Positions 41,504 to 48,449 of a stretch of 64,000 bases of DNA are shown piece by piece. This DNA comes from CBDIHH01 sp965279095 (GTDB lineage: Bacteria; Pseudomonadota; Alphaproteobacteria; Caulobacterales; Caulobacteraceae). The position numbers and the translations under genes are program-made. The DNA lies in NCBI GenBank assembly GCA_965279095.1, contig CBDIHH010000005.1, positions 372,001 through 436,000 of the forward strand, in the 5' to 3' direction. Position 1 is the stretch's first letter, and the number at the start of each line of letters is the position of its first letter. Under the pieces are notes generated by a model. It was given only the letters and a program-made list of their open reading frames with translations, ran no database searches and was not told where the DNA came from.

Positions 41504-41925
41504 GGCGCCCGCCTCGAGACCGCCCCGGCCGCGTCGATGGCCAGGCGCGCCTGGGCGCCCCGGGCCCCCGCCAGGTCCACGACGGCGCTCGTCGCCGAGC
41601 CGTCGGCGTAGAAGCTGGCGGCCGGCGAGCGCGCGGCAGCCAGGCGTAGCCCCGGGGGCAGGCTGCGGGCCGGCCGGTCGCCGATGGCATAGCCGCGCCC
41701 GTCAGGCCCCAGGCGCAGGTCGATGCGCCGGTCCTGGCGCAGAGCGTCCGCGCGGCCCTGGCGAAGGTCGGCCGCGAGCAGGGCGGCGCTCTGGCCGAAG
41801 GTCAGCCGCTCGATCCCGCCGATCATGCCGGGAAACAGGATGGCGCCGGTGGTGACGGTCAGCGCCACCACCACCAGGGCCTCGATCAGGGTCATGCCCC
41901 GCTCGGAGTCACCAGTTGCCGACAT
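41500..41925 (-). CDS. gspH: Type II secretion minor pseudopilin GspH
   Basis: 141 residues from ATG 41925; ATG 41955 is also in frame but lies deeper inside gspG. The leader MSATGDSERG precedes MTLIEALVVVALTVTTGAIL with Glu5. The C-terminal part (LAADLRQGRADALRQDRRID, then YADGSATSAVVDLAG) fits the GspH beta-sandwich. The start overlaps the end of gspG by 17 bp. Confidence 0.85.
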   Translation of the reverse strand: MSATGDSERGMTLIEALVVVALTVTTGAILFPGMIGGIERLTFGQSAALLAADLRQGRADALRQDRRIDLRLGPDGRGYAIGDRPARSLPPGLRLAAARSPAASFYADGSATSAVVDLAGARGAQARLAIDAAGAVSRRAP

Positions 41926-42340
41926 CTTTGGCTTCGCCTGAGCCGCCTTCGGCATTGTCCGATCCGAGGGAATAGACGTCGGCTTCCCCGTGCCGCCCGG
42001 GGACGCGGTACAGGTAGGGCCGGGTCCAGGGGTCGATCAGGGCCTGGGCCTTGGGCATGTAAGGCCCGTTCCACCCCCCGGCGGCGGACGGCGCGGTGAC
42101 CAGGGCGCCCAGTCCCTCCGCCTGGGTCGGATAGCGGCCGACGTCGAGGCGAAACAGCTCCAGGGCCGAGGACAGGTTCTGGACCTGGACCTTGCTGGTC
42201 TGGCTCCGCGACGAGCCCAGGTATTTGAGCACCTGGGGCGCCACGATGGCGGCCAGCAGTCCCATGATCGCCAGGACCACGAGCATCTCCAGAAGGGTGA
42301 AGCCGCCGTCACGGGCGGGTCGGGGCGGGCAAGTGTTCAT
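41909..42340 (-). CDS. gspG: Type II secretion major pseudopilin GspG
   Basis: 143 residues. The leader MNTCPPRPARDGG is cleaved before FTLLEMLVVLAIMGLLAAIV, the near-invariant GspG helix with Glu5. Family signatures follow: KVQVQNLSSALELFRLDVGR, YPTQAEGLGALV, GWNGPYM and DPWTRPYLYRVPGRHGE, which ends in the Ca-binding loop YSLGSDNAEGG. GspG builds the pseudopilus shaft. The ATGA start overlaps the gspF stop. Confidence 0.96.
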   Translation of the reverse strand: MNTCPPRPARDGGFTLLEMLVVLAIMGLLAAIVAPQVLKYLGSSRSQTSKVQVQNLSSALELFRLDVGRYPTQAEGLGALVTAPSAAGGWNGPYMPKAQALIDPWTRPYLYRVPGRHGEADVYSLGSDNAEGGSGEAKDVGNW

Positions 42341-43548
42341 GGGGTCAGGGCCAGGTCGTTGAAGCCGAGGATGGCGGACAGGATGGAAGCGATGACCGTG
42401 CAGACCACCGCGCCCATCACGATGGTGATGGTCGGGGTGAGGATGGAAATCAGCCGCTGCAGGGCGGTGCGCACGTCGCGGTCGAGAATGTCGGCGAGCC
42501 GGTTGAGCATCTGGCCCAGCTGGGCGGTCTCCTCGCCGGTGCGCAGGAAGCTCAGGGCCATGGGCGGGAACAGCCCTGTCGCGGCGAGGGGGCGGGACAG
42601 GCCCGCGCCCTCCTTCAGTCCGGCGGCGACGCGGCCGACGCCCTCGGCCATGTGCACATTGGACAAGGAGCGGCGGGCGATGGTCAGGGCGGTGGGCAGG
42701 GGCACGCCGCCGTCCACCAGGCTCCCCAGGACGCGCACGAAACGGGCGGTCTGGGCGTTGACCACGAACGGTCCGATCAGGGGCGCCTTCAGAATAGCCC
42801 GGTCGAAGGCCCGGCGCGCCGCGGGCTGCCTCAGCCACTGCCGCACGCCGACGACAGCGCCGGCCAGGCCGATCAGCATCAGCCAGCCATGGACCCGCAG
42901 GGCGTGGCTGACCCCGATCACCGTGCGGGTGGTGGCGGGCAGCCGGTCCATCTGGTCGGCGAACAGCCCCTCGAACTGGGGCACGATCACCAGGGCCATC
43001 AGCAGGATCACCCCCAGGGCCAGGCATAGCAGCAGGGCCGGATAGACCATGGCCGACACGATGGTCTGGCGCAGGGTCTCGGCGCGGTCGAGGGTCTCAG
43101 CCAGGCGGGTCAGGGCGATGTCGAGCCGCCCGTTCGCCTCGCCCGCTTCGGCCATGGCCGAGGCCATGGGCGGGAACAGCTGGGGCGATTCGCCCATGGC
43201 GGCCGACAGGGTCGCCCCCTCGTTGACCCGCTTGTGCACCGCCTCGAAGGCGGTCCGGAGCGCAGGCCTGGTCATGGTCTCGATGCACACCGCCAGGGCC
43301 CGGTCCAGCGGCAGGCCGGCGCCCAGCAGCACGCCCAACTCGGCCAGGGCGTTGGCCGCGCCCATCCGGGTCGCCGAGTCCGCCCGCCGCGCCGCCGCGG
43401 GCCGGGCGTCCGGCGCCGGACGCGCCTCAATGGGCATCAGGCCGCGCTGGCGCAGCCGGTTGAGGGCGTCCGCCGGGGAATCGGCCTCGATGGCGCCCGA
43501 CCGAAGTTCGCCGCCCGGCGTGGCGGCCCGGAAGAGGAAGGCCGACAT
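42337..43548 (-). CDS. gspF: Type II secretion inner-membrane protein GspF
   Basis: 403-residue polytopic platform protein. Two GspF domains are visible. The first, residues 65-190, has LAELGVLLGAGLPLDRALAV and MASAMAEAGEANGRLDIAL. The second, about 270-395, has RFVRVLGSLVDGGVPLPTAL and LSFLRTGEETAQLGQMLNRL. Three membrane helices include MVYPALLLCLALGVILLMAL and the C-terminal TPTITIVMGAVVCTVIASIL. It lies 1 bp after gspE. Confidence 0.95.
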   Translation of the reverse strand: MSAFLFRAATPGGELRSGAIEADSPADALNRLRQRGLMPIEARPAPDARPAAARRADSATRMGAANALAELGVLLGAGLPLDRALAVCIETMTRPALRTAFEAVHKRVNEGATLSAAMGESPQLFPPMASAMAEAGEANGRLDIALTRLAETLDRAETLRQTIVSAMVYPALLLCLALGVILLMALVIVPQFEGLFADQMDRLPATTRTVIGVSHALRVHGWLMLIGLAGAVVGVRQWLRQPAARRAFDRAILKAPLIGPFVVNAQTARFVRVLGSLVDGGVPLPTALTIARRSLSNVHMAEGVGRVAAGLKEGAGLSRPLAATGLFPPMALSFLRTGEETAQLGQMLNRLADILDRDVRTALQRLISILTPTITIVMGAVVCTVIASILSAILGFNDLALTP

Positions 43549-43549
43549 C

Positions 43550-45271
43550 TCAGACCTCGCGGGTCACGCGGAGGATTTCCTCCAGCGTGGTGAGGCCCGC
43601 CTGGGCCTTGGCCAGCCCGTCGGCCGACATGGTCGTCATGCCGACGGCGACGGCGGCGGCCTGGATCTCCCGCGCCTCCGCCCGCTGCAGCACCAGCCGC
43701 GCGATCGCCTCGTCCACCGGCAGCACCTCGACGATGGCGAGCCGGCCGCTGAAGCCTGATCCGTTGCAGGCGACGCAGCCCCCCGGCCGGAACAGAATCG
43801 ACGGCCATGCCTCGGCCTCCAGCCCGGCGGCGGCGAGGGCGGCGGCGTCCGGCGCATAGGGCTCGCGGCAATGGGCGCACAGCCGGCGCACCAGGCGCTG
43901 GGCCAGGACGGCGCTCAGGGTCGAGGTCAGCAGGAAGGGCTCCACCCCCATGTCCAGCAGGCGGGTGACGGCGCTGGCGGCGTTGTTGGTGTGCAGGGTC
44001 GACAGCAGGGTATGGCCGGTGAGCGACGCCTGCACCGCCACCTGGGCGGTCTCCAGGTCGCGGATCTCGCCGACCATCATCACGTCGGGGTCCTGGCGAA
44101 GGAAGGACCTCAGGGCGGCGGCGAAGGTCAGGCCGATCTGGGGGTTGACCTGGGTCTGGTTGATGCCCGGCAGCCGGTATTCGATGGGATCCTCGATGGT
44201 GAGGATCTTGCGCTCCGGTGCGTTCAGCTCGGCGAGCGAGGCGTAGAGGGTGGTGGTCTTGCCGCTGCCGGTGGGGCCGGTAACCAGCACGATGCCGTGC
44301 GGCCTGTGGATGGCGGCGCGATACAGAGCGAGGGCGGGGCCTTCAAAGCCCAGGGCGTCGAAGTTCAGCGACAGGTTGGATCGGTCGAGGAGGCGCATGA
44401 CGACGCCTTCGCCATGGATGGTGGGCGAGGTGGCGACGCGCAGGTCGATGTCGTGGCCGCGCACCGCCAGGCGCATGCGGCCGTCCTGGGGCAGCCGGCG
44501 CTCGGCGATGTTCAGCCCTGCCATCACCTTGATGCGCGAGACCAGGGGCGACTTGACCTGCGGCGGCAGGGTCTCCTGTTCCACCAGGGCGCCGTCGATG
44601 CGGAAGCGCACCTTCATCGAGTCCTCCGCCGGCTCGATATGGATGTCGGCGGCCTTGGCGTCGGCGGCGCGGGCGATCAGGCTGTTGACCAGCCGCACGA
44701 TGGGCGCGTCGCTGGACAGGTCCTTGAGTCGCTCCAGGTCCGCTTCGTCGGCAAGCCCGGCCTCGTCGTCGGCCGGAGCGCGGTCGGGAACCCCATAGAG
44801 CCGGTCCAGCGCCGCCTCGATGTCGGCGGCGCAGGCGACCGCCGGCGTCACCGGACAGCCGAAGGCGTAGGCGAGGGCGCTCCTGGCATAGGCGCCGAAG
44901 GGATCGGTGAGGGCGACCACGACGCCGCCGTCGGCCTCCCGAAGGGGCAGGGCCATGACATCGCGAAGGAAGCGGGCGCTGGCCGCCGCGGGGCGCACCG
45001 GAGCGGCCGGAAAGTCGCTGGGACCGACCAGCTGGAGGGACAGCGCGTCAGCGACCGCCTGCGCCAGGGCCCGCTCGGACACCAGTCCGAGCCGCGTCAG
45101 GATGGCGTCGAGGCGCTCCCCGGTCTCGGCCTGAACCGAGACGGCCCGCGCCAGGGCCTCGGGAGAGACGAGCCGGCGGGCGCGAAGGGCCTGTTCCAGG
45201 GAGGCGCCGTGTTCGGCCGCGTCCGCGCCGACGACCACGACGGCCAGGCTGCTCCCTTCGGACACTGACAT
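43550..45271 (-). CDS. gspE: Type II secretion ATPase GspE
   Basis: Cytoplasmic ATPase that drives the pseudopilus, 573 residues. The N-terminal domain (about 30-160) contains LDAILTRLGLVSERALAQAV. The ATPase core has Walker A GPTGSGKTTTLYASL (Lys338), an Asp box (ILTIEDPIEYRLPGINQTQV), Walker B (DPDVMMVGEIRDLETAQVAV) and a His box (TGHTLLSTLHTNNAASAVTR). A tetracysteine zinc element (CAHC ... CVAC) is near the C-terminus. It is the first gene of the operon; its upstream region carries a Pho-box-like site. Confidence 0.96.
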   Translation of the reverse strand: MSVSEGSSLAVVVVGADAAEHGASLEQALRARRLVSPEALARAVSVQAETGERLDAILTRLGLVSERALAQAVADALSLQLVGPSDFPAAPVRPAAASARFLRDVMALPLREADGGVVVALTDPFGAYARSALAYAFGCPVTPAVACAADIEAALDRLYGVPDRAPADDEAGLADEADLERLKDLSSDAPIVRLVNSLIARAADAKAADIHIEPAEDSMKVRFRIDGALVEQETLPPQVKSPLVSRIKVMAGLNIAERRLPQDGRMRLAVRGHDIDLRVATSPTIHGEGVVMRLLDRSNLSLNFDALGFEGPALALYRAAIHRPHGIVLVTGPTGSGKTTTLYASLAELNAPERKILTIEDPIEYRLPGINQTQVNPQIGLTFAAALRSFLRQDPDVMMVGEIRDLETAQVAVQASLTGHTLLSTLHTNNAASAVTRLLDMGVEPFLLTSTLSAVLAQRLVRRLCAHCREPYAPDAAALAAAGLEAEAWPSILFRPGGCVACNGSGFSGRLAIVEVLPVDEAIARLVLQRAEAREIQAAAVAVGMTTMSADGLAKAQAGLTTLEEILRVTREV

Positions 45272-45328
45272 GCTTCTACCCGATCCCCGGCGCGGACGGC
45301 CTGCGAGCCCGCATAAAGACCCGAAGCC

Positions 45329-45346
45329 ATCTCAATTTTATGACAG
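45329..45346 (-). promoter_or_regulatory. Pho-box-like site facing gspE
   Basis: Reading the minus strand: CTGTCAT (45346-45340), spacer AAAA, then TTGAGAT (45335-45329). The first half is a perfect match to the PhoB half-site CTGTCAT, the A-only spacer fits, and the second half matches at 4 of 7 positions. A further GTGTGAT lies 3 nt upstream. The site is about 58 bp before the gspE start codon, a plausible activator position. Confidence 0.45.
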
Positions 45347-45382
45347 GTAATCACACCACGGAGCATTGTCGAATATTTGACC

Positions 45383-45400
45383 CTGTCATTACAGTGTAAT
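45383..45400 (+). promoter_or_regulatory. Pho-box-like site facing the DING gene
   Basis: Plus strand: CTGTCAT (45383-45389), spacer TACA, then GTGTAAT (45394-45400). The first half is a perfect PhoB half-site and the second matches at 5 of 7 positions in exact 11-bp register. It lies about 250 bp before the DING start codon, so the transcript would need a long leader or further sites. Confidence 0.45.
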
Positions 45401-45471
45401 CAAACGGACCCTATAACGAGGCGGGCCAAGGGAACGGGGTGGAGCTTCAAATCATCTAGACTCATCCTTTT

Positions 45472-45493
45472 GCGAAAAACATCTGTTTTTTGC
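45472..45493. other. AT-rich hairpin in the DING upstream region
   Basis: GCGAAAAAC (45472-45480), loop ATCT, then GTTTTTTGC (45485-45493) pairs with one G-T wobble. It could be an operator or an RNA stem in a long leader; no assignment is possible. Confidence 0.3.
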
Positions 45494-45647
45494 GCAGGTT
45501 AGAGTCGCCACTCTTAATGGGTGGTCGCGCTTCACTGGTCAGAATCAGTAACAGCCAATATTCAACGCCACATGACCTGACAATCACACGCCCCGATCCA
45601 GGGGCGAGTGGGGTCAAGCCTTCATTCGGACAGCCAGGAGACAACCG

Positions 45648-47381
45648 ATGTCCAAACTCACCATTCACGCGCTGATGGGAGCCACCGCTCTCGTCGCCAT
45701 CGCCGGTTCGGCGCAAGCCGGCACCATGAACGGCGGCGGCGCCTCGCTGCCCGGCCCCTACATCCGCCTGGCGGCCGACTGCTATGGCTCGACCCAGCCG
45801 CTCTATAACGCCGGCGCCGCGCCGACCAACCCGACGCCGTTCGTCTATACCGACCCCAACACGATGGTCACGACGGACTGCGCCGTCACCAAGGTCGCCC
45901 CCGGCGACACGGTCAACTACGTCTCGAACGGCTCGGGCGCCGGCCGCCAGGGCTTCGTGACCCACGATCCGGCCAAGTTCGGCGACATCGACCCGATCAC
46001 GGCCGGCATCCAGGCCCTGTCGAGCGTCCAGTTCGCCATGTCCGACGCCGGCGTCAGCCAGGCCGACTTCAACGTCTATAACAACGGCGGCACCAACAGC
46101 GACGGCGTCCAGGTGGCCGCGCCCTTCACGGCCCCGGTCGGCGCCCAAGTCACCAACCCGGAAGTGGCCTACGGCGCCGCCATCCAGATCCCGGCCCTGA
46201 TCGCGCCCGTCGCCATCGCTTTCGACCCGGTCTACAAGAAGACCCTGTCGGCTGACGGCTCCACCGTCACGGAATACAAGTTCCGCCTGAAGAAGCCCGT
46301 CAAGGCGACCATCGGCGGCGTGGCCACCACGGTGGGCGGCCTGCAACTCGACGCCGACACCTATTGCAAGATCTTCAACGGCACGATCACCAACTTCAAC
46401 GACCCGGCGATCACCGCCCTCAACGGCGGCCAGTCCCTGAAGGACGTGGCGGACCCCACCCCCGTGTTCAGCGTTCCGATCGTCATGGTCGGCCGTAGCG
46501 ACAGCTCGGGCACCACCTCGATCTGGACCCGCCACCTCGGCGCCGTCTGCGCCGCCGTCGCCGGCAACCAGTACAACACCACGGCGGGCACCACGACCCT
46601 GCCAGTCGCCCTGCGCGGCCCGACCTACGACAAGACCAAGGCCAACACCGACCCCACCGCGCTTTCGGCCGCTCTGGCCGCCAGCAAGTATGTGATCGCT
46701 GCGGGCAACGACGGCGTCGCCAAATACATCGACTTCACCGCCGCGCCGACTACCCCGGGCTCGAGCCTGACCTGGGGCCGCATCGGCTATGCCGGTTCGG
46801 ACTTCGCCCTGCCGGCGTCGCGCACCACCCTGCTGGGCACCCCCCTGGCGACCGCCGACCTCTACTATGCGACCCTGAAGAACCACGCCGCCAAGTTCGT
46901 CGGCCCCACCGCCACCGGCGCCCAGAAGGCCTTCGGCACCCTGCTGCCGCCGCAAACCGACCCGGTGACCAAGAAGTACAGCGCCAGCTACACCGCGAAC
47001 GGCCTGCGCTCCAACCCGGCCGACTGGGTTCAGGGCCTGAGCACCAGCTCGCCCCTGGCCGATCCGACCGATCCGTCGGCCTATAACATCGTCGGCACGT
47101 CGAACTTCCTGCTCTATACCTGCTACGCCGGAACGACCACGGCGCCGGCGGTGAACGGCTTCCTGAACTTCTACTACAAGGCCAAGATCGTCACCGACAA
47201 GAAGACCGGCATCCTTGGCCTGTCGGGCTTCTCCGCCGTGCCCAGCACCTTCATCACGGCGATCCAGGAAACCTTCACCAAGCCCAGCAAGACCTCGATG
47301 GCCTGGAACCTCTACATCGCCAACGCCAACGCCGGCACGACTGGCCCGTGCGTGGCCCAGACCGGCCTCGTCGGCGGCTAA
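45648..47381 (+). CDS. Large DING/PstS-like phosphate-binding protein
   Basis: 577 residues with a Sec signal (MSKLTIHALMGATALVAIAG, cleavage after AQA24). The mature N-terminus is GTMNGGGASLPGPYI, close to the DINGGGATLP signature of DING proteins, extracellular relatives of PstS. Phosphate-site-like segments follow: YVSNGSGAGRQGFV, VQFAMSDAG and VGRSDSSGTTSIWTRHL, the S-D-x-S-G-T-x loop of PstS. It is longer than typical DING proteins (about 370 residues), with extra segments in the middle. No pstCAB genes are nearby, arguing against a simple ABC-transporter role. In Pseudomonas aeruginosa a DING protein is a type II substrate, and this gene is divergent from a type II operon. Confidence 0.82.
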   Translation: MSKLTIHALMGATALVAIAGSAQAGTMNGGGASLPGPYIRLAADCYGSTQPLYNAGAAPTNPTPFVYTDPNTMVTTDCAVTKVAPGDTVNYVSNGSGAGRQGFVTHDPAKFGDIDPITAGIQALSSVQFAMSDAGVSQADFNVYNNGGTNSDGVQVAAPFTAPVGAQVTNPEVAYGAAIQIPALIAPVAIAFDPVYKKTLSADGSTVTEYKFRLKKPVKATIGGVATTVGGLQLDADTYCKIFNGTITNFNDPAITALNGGQSLKDVADPTPVFSVPIVMVGRSDSSGTTSIWTRHLGAVCAAVAGNQYNTTAGTTTLPVALRGPTYDKTKANTDPTALSAALAASKYVIAAGNDGVAKYIDFTAAPTTPGSSLTWGRIGYAGSDFALPASRTTLLGTPLATADLYYATLKNHAAKFVGPTATGAQKAFGTLLPPQTDPVTKKYSASYTANGLRSNPADWVQGLSTSSPLADPTDPSAYNIVGTSNFLLYTCYAGTTTAPAVNGFLNFYYKAKIVTDKKTGILGLSGFSAVPSTFITAIQETFTKPSKTSMAWNLYIANANAGTTGPCVAQTGLVGG

Positions 47382-47407
47382 GCCACCGACCTGACCACGA
47401 CTAGACA

Positions 47408-47436
47408 CCCCCGGGGGGCGACCCCCGGGGGCTTTT
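47408..47436 (+). terminator. Rho-independent terminator of the DING gene
   Basis: A perfect 10-bp stem CCCCCGGGGG (47408-47417) pairs with CCCCCGGGGG (47422-47431) around a GCGA tetraloop, followed by CTTTT. It begins 27 bp after the DING stop and isolates that gene from the next. Confidence 0.92.
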
Positions 47437-47611
47437 CGTTGTCAAACATCACGAGTGAGCCCTGGGGTCAGTGCGGGCGGCTTTATAATAACGTCGCAAT
47501 ATTGACCTAGTAAATTCACAGGATTTAGGGGATCGCGATCAGGAAGGCTTCGGCGCTCGGCGTCGAGGCCGCCGGGCTGAACCTCAGACTTTTGAGGGCG
47601 GAATTTCAGCT

Positions 47612-48043
47612 GTGCGATCACCGATCGATCCGGGAAAGATGGCCGAGCGGCTGAGACAAGAGGCGCTGGCGACAGACGATCAGCGCGCGCACCATCTGCT
47701 GTGGCTGGCCGAGGAGTGGGCCAAGCTCGCCGGCGCCCAGGGCGCGCGCCCGGGGCCGGCGTCCATCGCCGCGCCTGCGACCAGCCGCCGGAGCGCGATC
47801 CCTCCCGAGGCGCCCCTGCCGTCGGCGCAACAGCTCAGAGCCGCCCGCGAGGGACTGGGCTGGTCCGTCGGGACCATGGCCAGAAAGGCCGGCGTGAGCG
47901 TCTGGAATCTTCGCGACTTGGAGACCCGTGACAGCCCGAACCGCCGATTGCGCGCGAGATTGGCGCGGGTCATTGACGAGGCGGCGGCGGCTTCCGCCGA
48001 TGCGGGCCCGTCGCCCGCCGCGCGATCAGCCGACGAGGGGTGA
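47612..48043 (+). CDS. Small XRE-type helix-turn-helix protein
   Basis: 143 residues from GTG 47612; ATG 47639 (MAERLRQEALATDDQRAHHL) is an alternative. The N-terminal part is helical (HHLLWLAEEWAKLAG). A Pro/Ala-rich linker leads to a helix-turn-helix at about residues 75-110 (LRAAREGLGWSVGTMARKAG, then VSVWNLRDLE), which fits the Cro/CI-XRE fold. The tail is Ala/Ser-rich. It stands alone between the DING terminator and the kdp operon, with neither neighbour co-transcribed with certainty. Its target is unknown. Confidence 0.7.
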   Translation: MRSPIDPGKMAERLRQEALATDDQRAHHLLWLAEEWAKLAGAQGARPGPASIAAPATSRRSAIPPEAPLPSAQQLRAAREGLGWSVGTMARKAGVSVWNLRDLETRDSPNRRLRARLARVIDEAAAASADAGPSPAARSADEG

Positions 48044-48184
48044 GCGCCGCCGGCTGATCTCGTCCGAGTGGCCGCGTCGAGGCCCCGCCGGACGGCGGGA
48101 CCGGGATTGATTTTTTCGGGTCCGGCGAGGATCAGGGGAGGGGCCACCGCCCCAGCTTACGGCCCCATGCCTTGAGCATTGGCC

Positions 48185-48207
48185 CTTATAGCTTCCTTAC
48201 ATCGGCG
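48185..48207 (+). promoter_or_regulatory. Possible KdpE binding site upstream of the kdp operon
   Basis: CTTATAGCTTCCTTACATCG aligns in register with the E. coli KdpE site as I recall it (TTATA, eight T-rich bases, ACA, then C/G-rich). TTATA and ACA match exactly and 4 of the 8 middle positions match. It lies about 73 bp before the first small ORF of the operon. The rest of the 236-bp gap (48044-48279) shows a repeated CCCTTAT (48183-48189 and 48226-48232) and no gene. Confidence 0.4.
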
Positions 48208-48279
48208 CGCTTCATCCACATGGCGCCCTTATGATTTGGGAACGTATCTACCCGGCGTCTTGAGCCCGGGAGCCGTCTT

Positions 48280-48363
48280 TTGTCCGATATCATTTTTCTA
48301 CTGCTCGGTGCGGTCTTGCTGGGCGCGTTCGCCCTCTACGCGCGCGTCCTGAGGAGGCTGTGA
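48280..48363 (+). CDS. 27-residue membrane peptide preceding kdpF
   Basis: A small ORF from TTG 48280 with a GGGAG ribosome-binding site 7 nt upstream. The peptide is a single hydrophobic helix (MSDIIFLLLGAVLLGAFALY) ending ARVLRRL. Its last codons contain AGGAGG, the ribosome-binding site of kdpF, and its TGA shares one base with the kdpF ATG (TGATG), so translation is probably coupled. I recall similar one-helix ORFs ending in R-L ahead of kdpF or kdpA in other proteobacterial kdp operons. Function unknown; it might be a second small subunit. Confidence 0.6.
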   Translation: MSDIIFLLLGAVLLGAFALYARVLRRL

Positions 48364-48449
48364 TGATCGAGATCCTGATCTGGGGCGCGGGCGCCCTCGT
48401 CATCGGCGTCTACATGCTCGTGGCCCTGTTGCGACCGGAGACCTTCTGA
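48363..48449 (+). CDS. kdpF: K+-transporting ATPase small subunit KdpF
   Basis: 28 residues, MIEILIWGAGALVIGVYMLV then ALLRPETF. The 'Y-x-L-x-x-A-L-L-x-P-E-x-F' ending is the KdpF signature. It is a one-helix peptide that stabilises the KdpABC complex in the inner membrane. It has a strong AGGAGG upstream and its TGA overlaps the kdpA ATG. Confidence 0.93.
   Translation: MIEILIWGAGALVIGVYMLVALLRPETF

Larger units (their letters stand above)
45272..45647. promoter_or_regulatory. Low-GC divergent control region between gspE and the DING gene
   Basis: 376 bp with no credible gene, markedly AT-richer than its surroundings. It must contain the promoters of the gsp operon (minus) and the DING-like gene (plus). 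Elements seen are two Pho-box-like sites facing opposite ways (listed separately), a hairpin at 45472-45493 and a second hairpin CGCCCC...GGGGCG at 45589-45606 in the probable DING leader. AGGAG at 45636-45640 is the DING ribosome-binding site. ACGGAGCATT (45358-45367) and TCATTACAGT (45387-45396) are both repeated in the tpsB-gspO gap. Confidence 0.6.
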
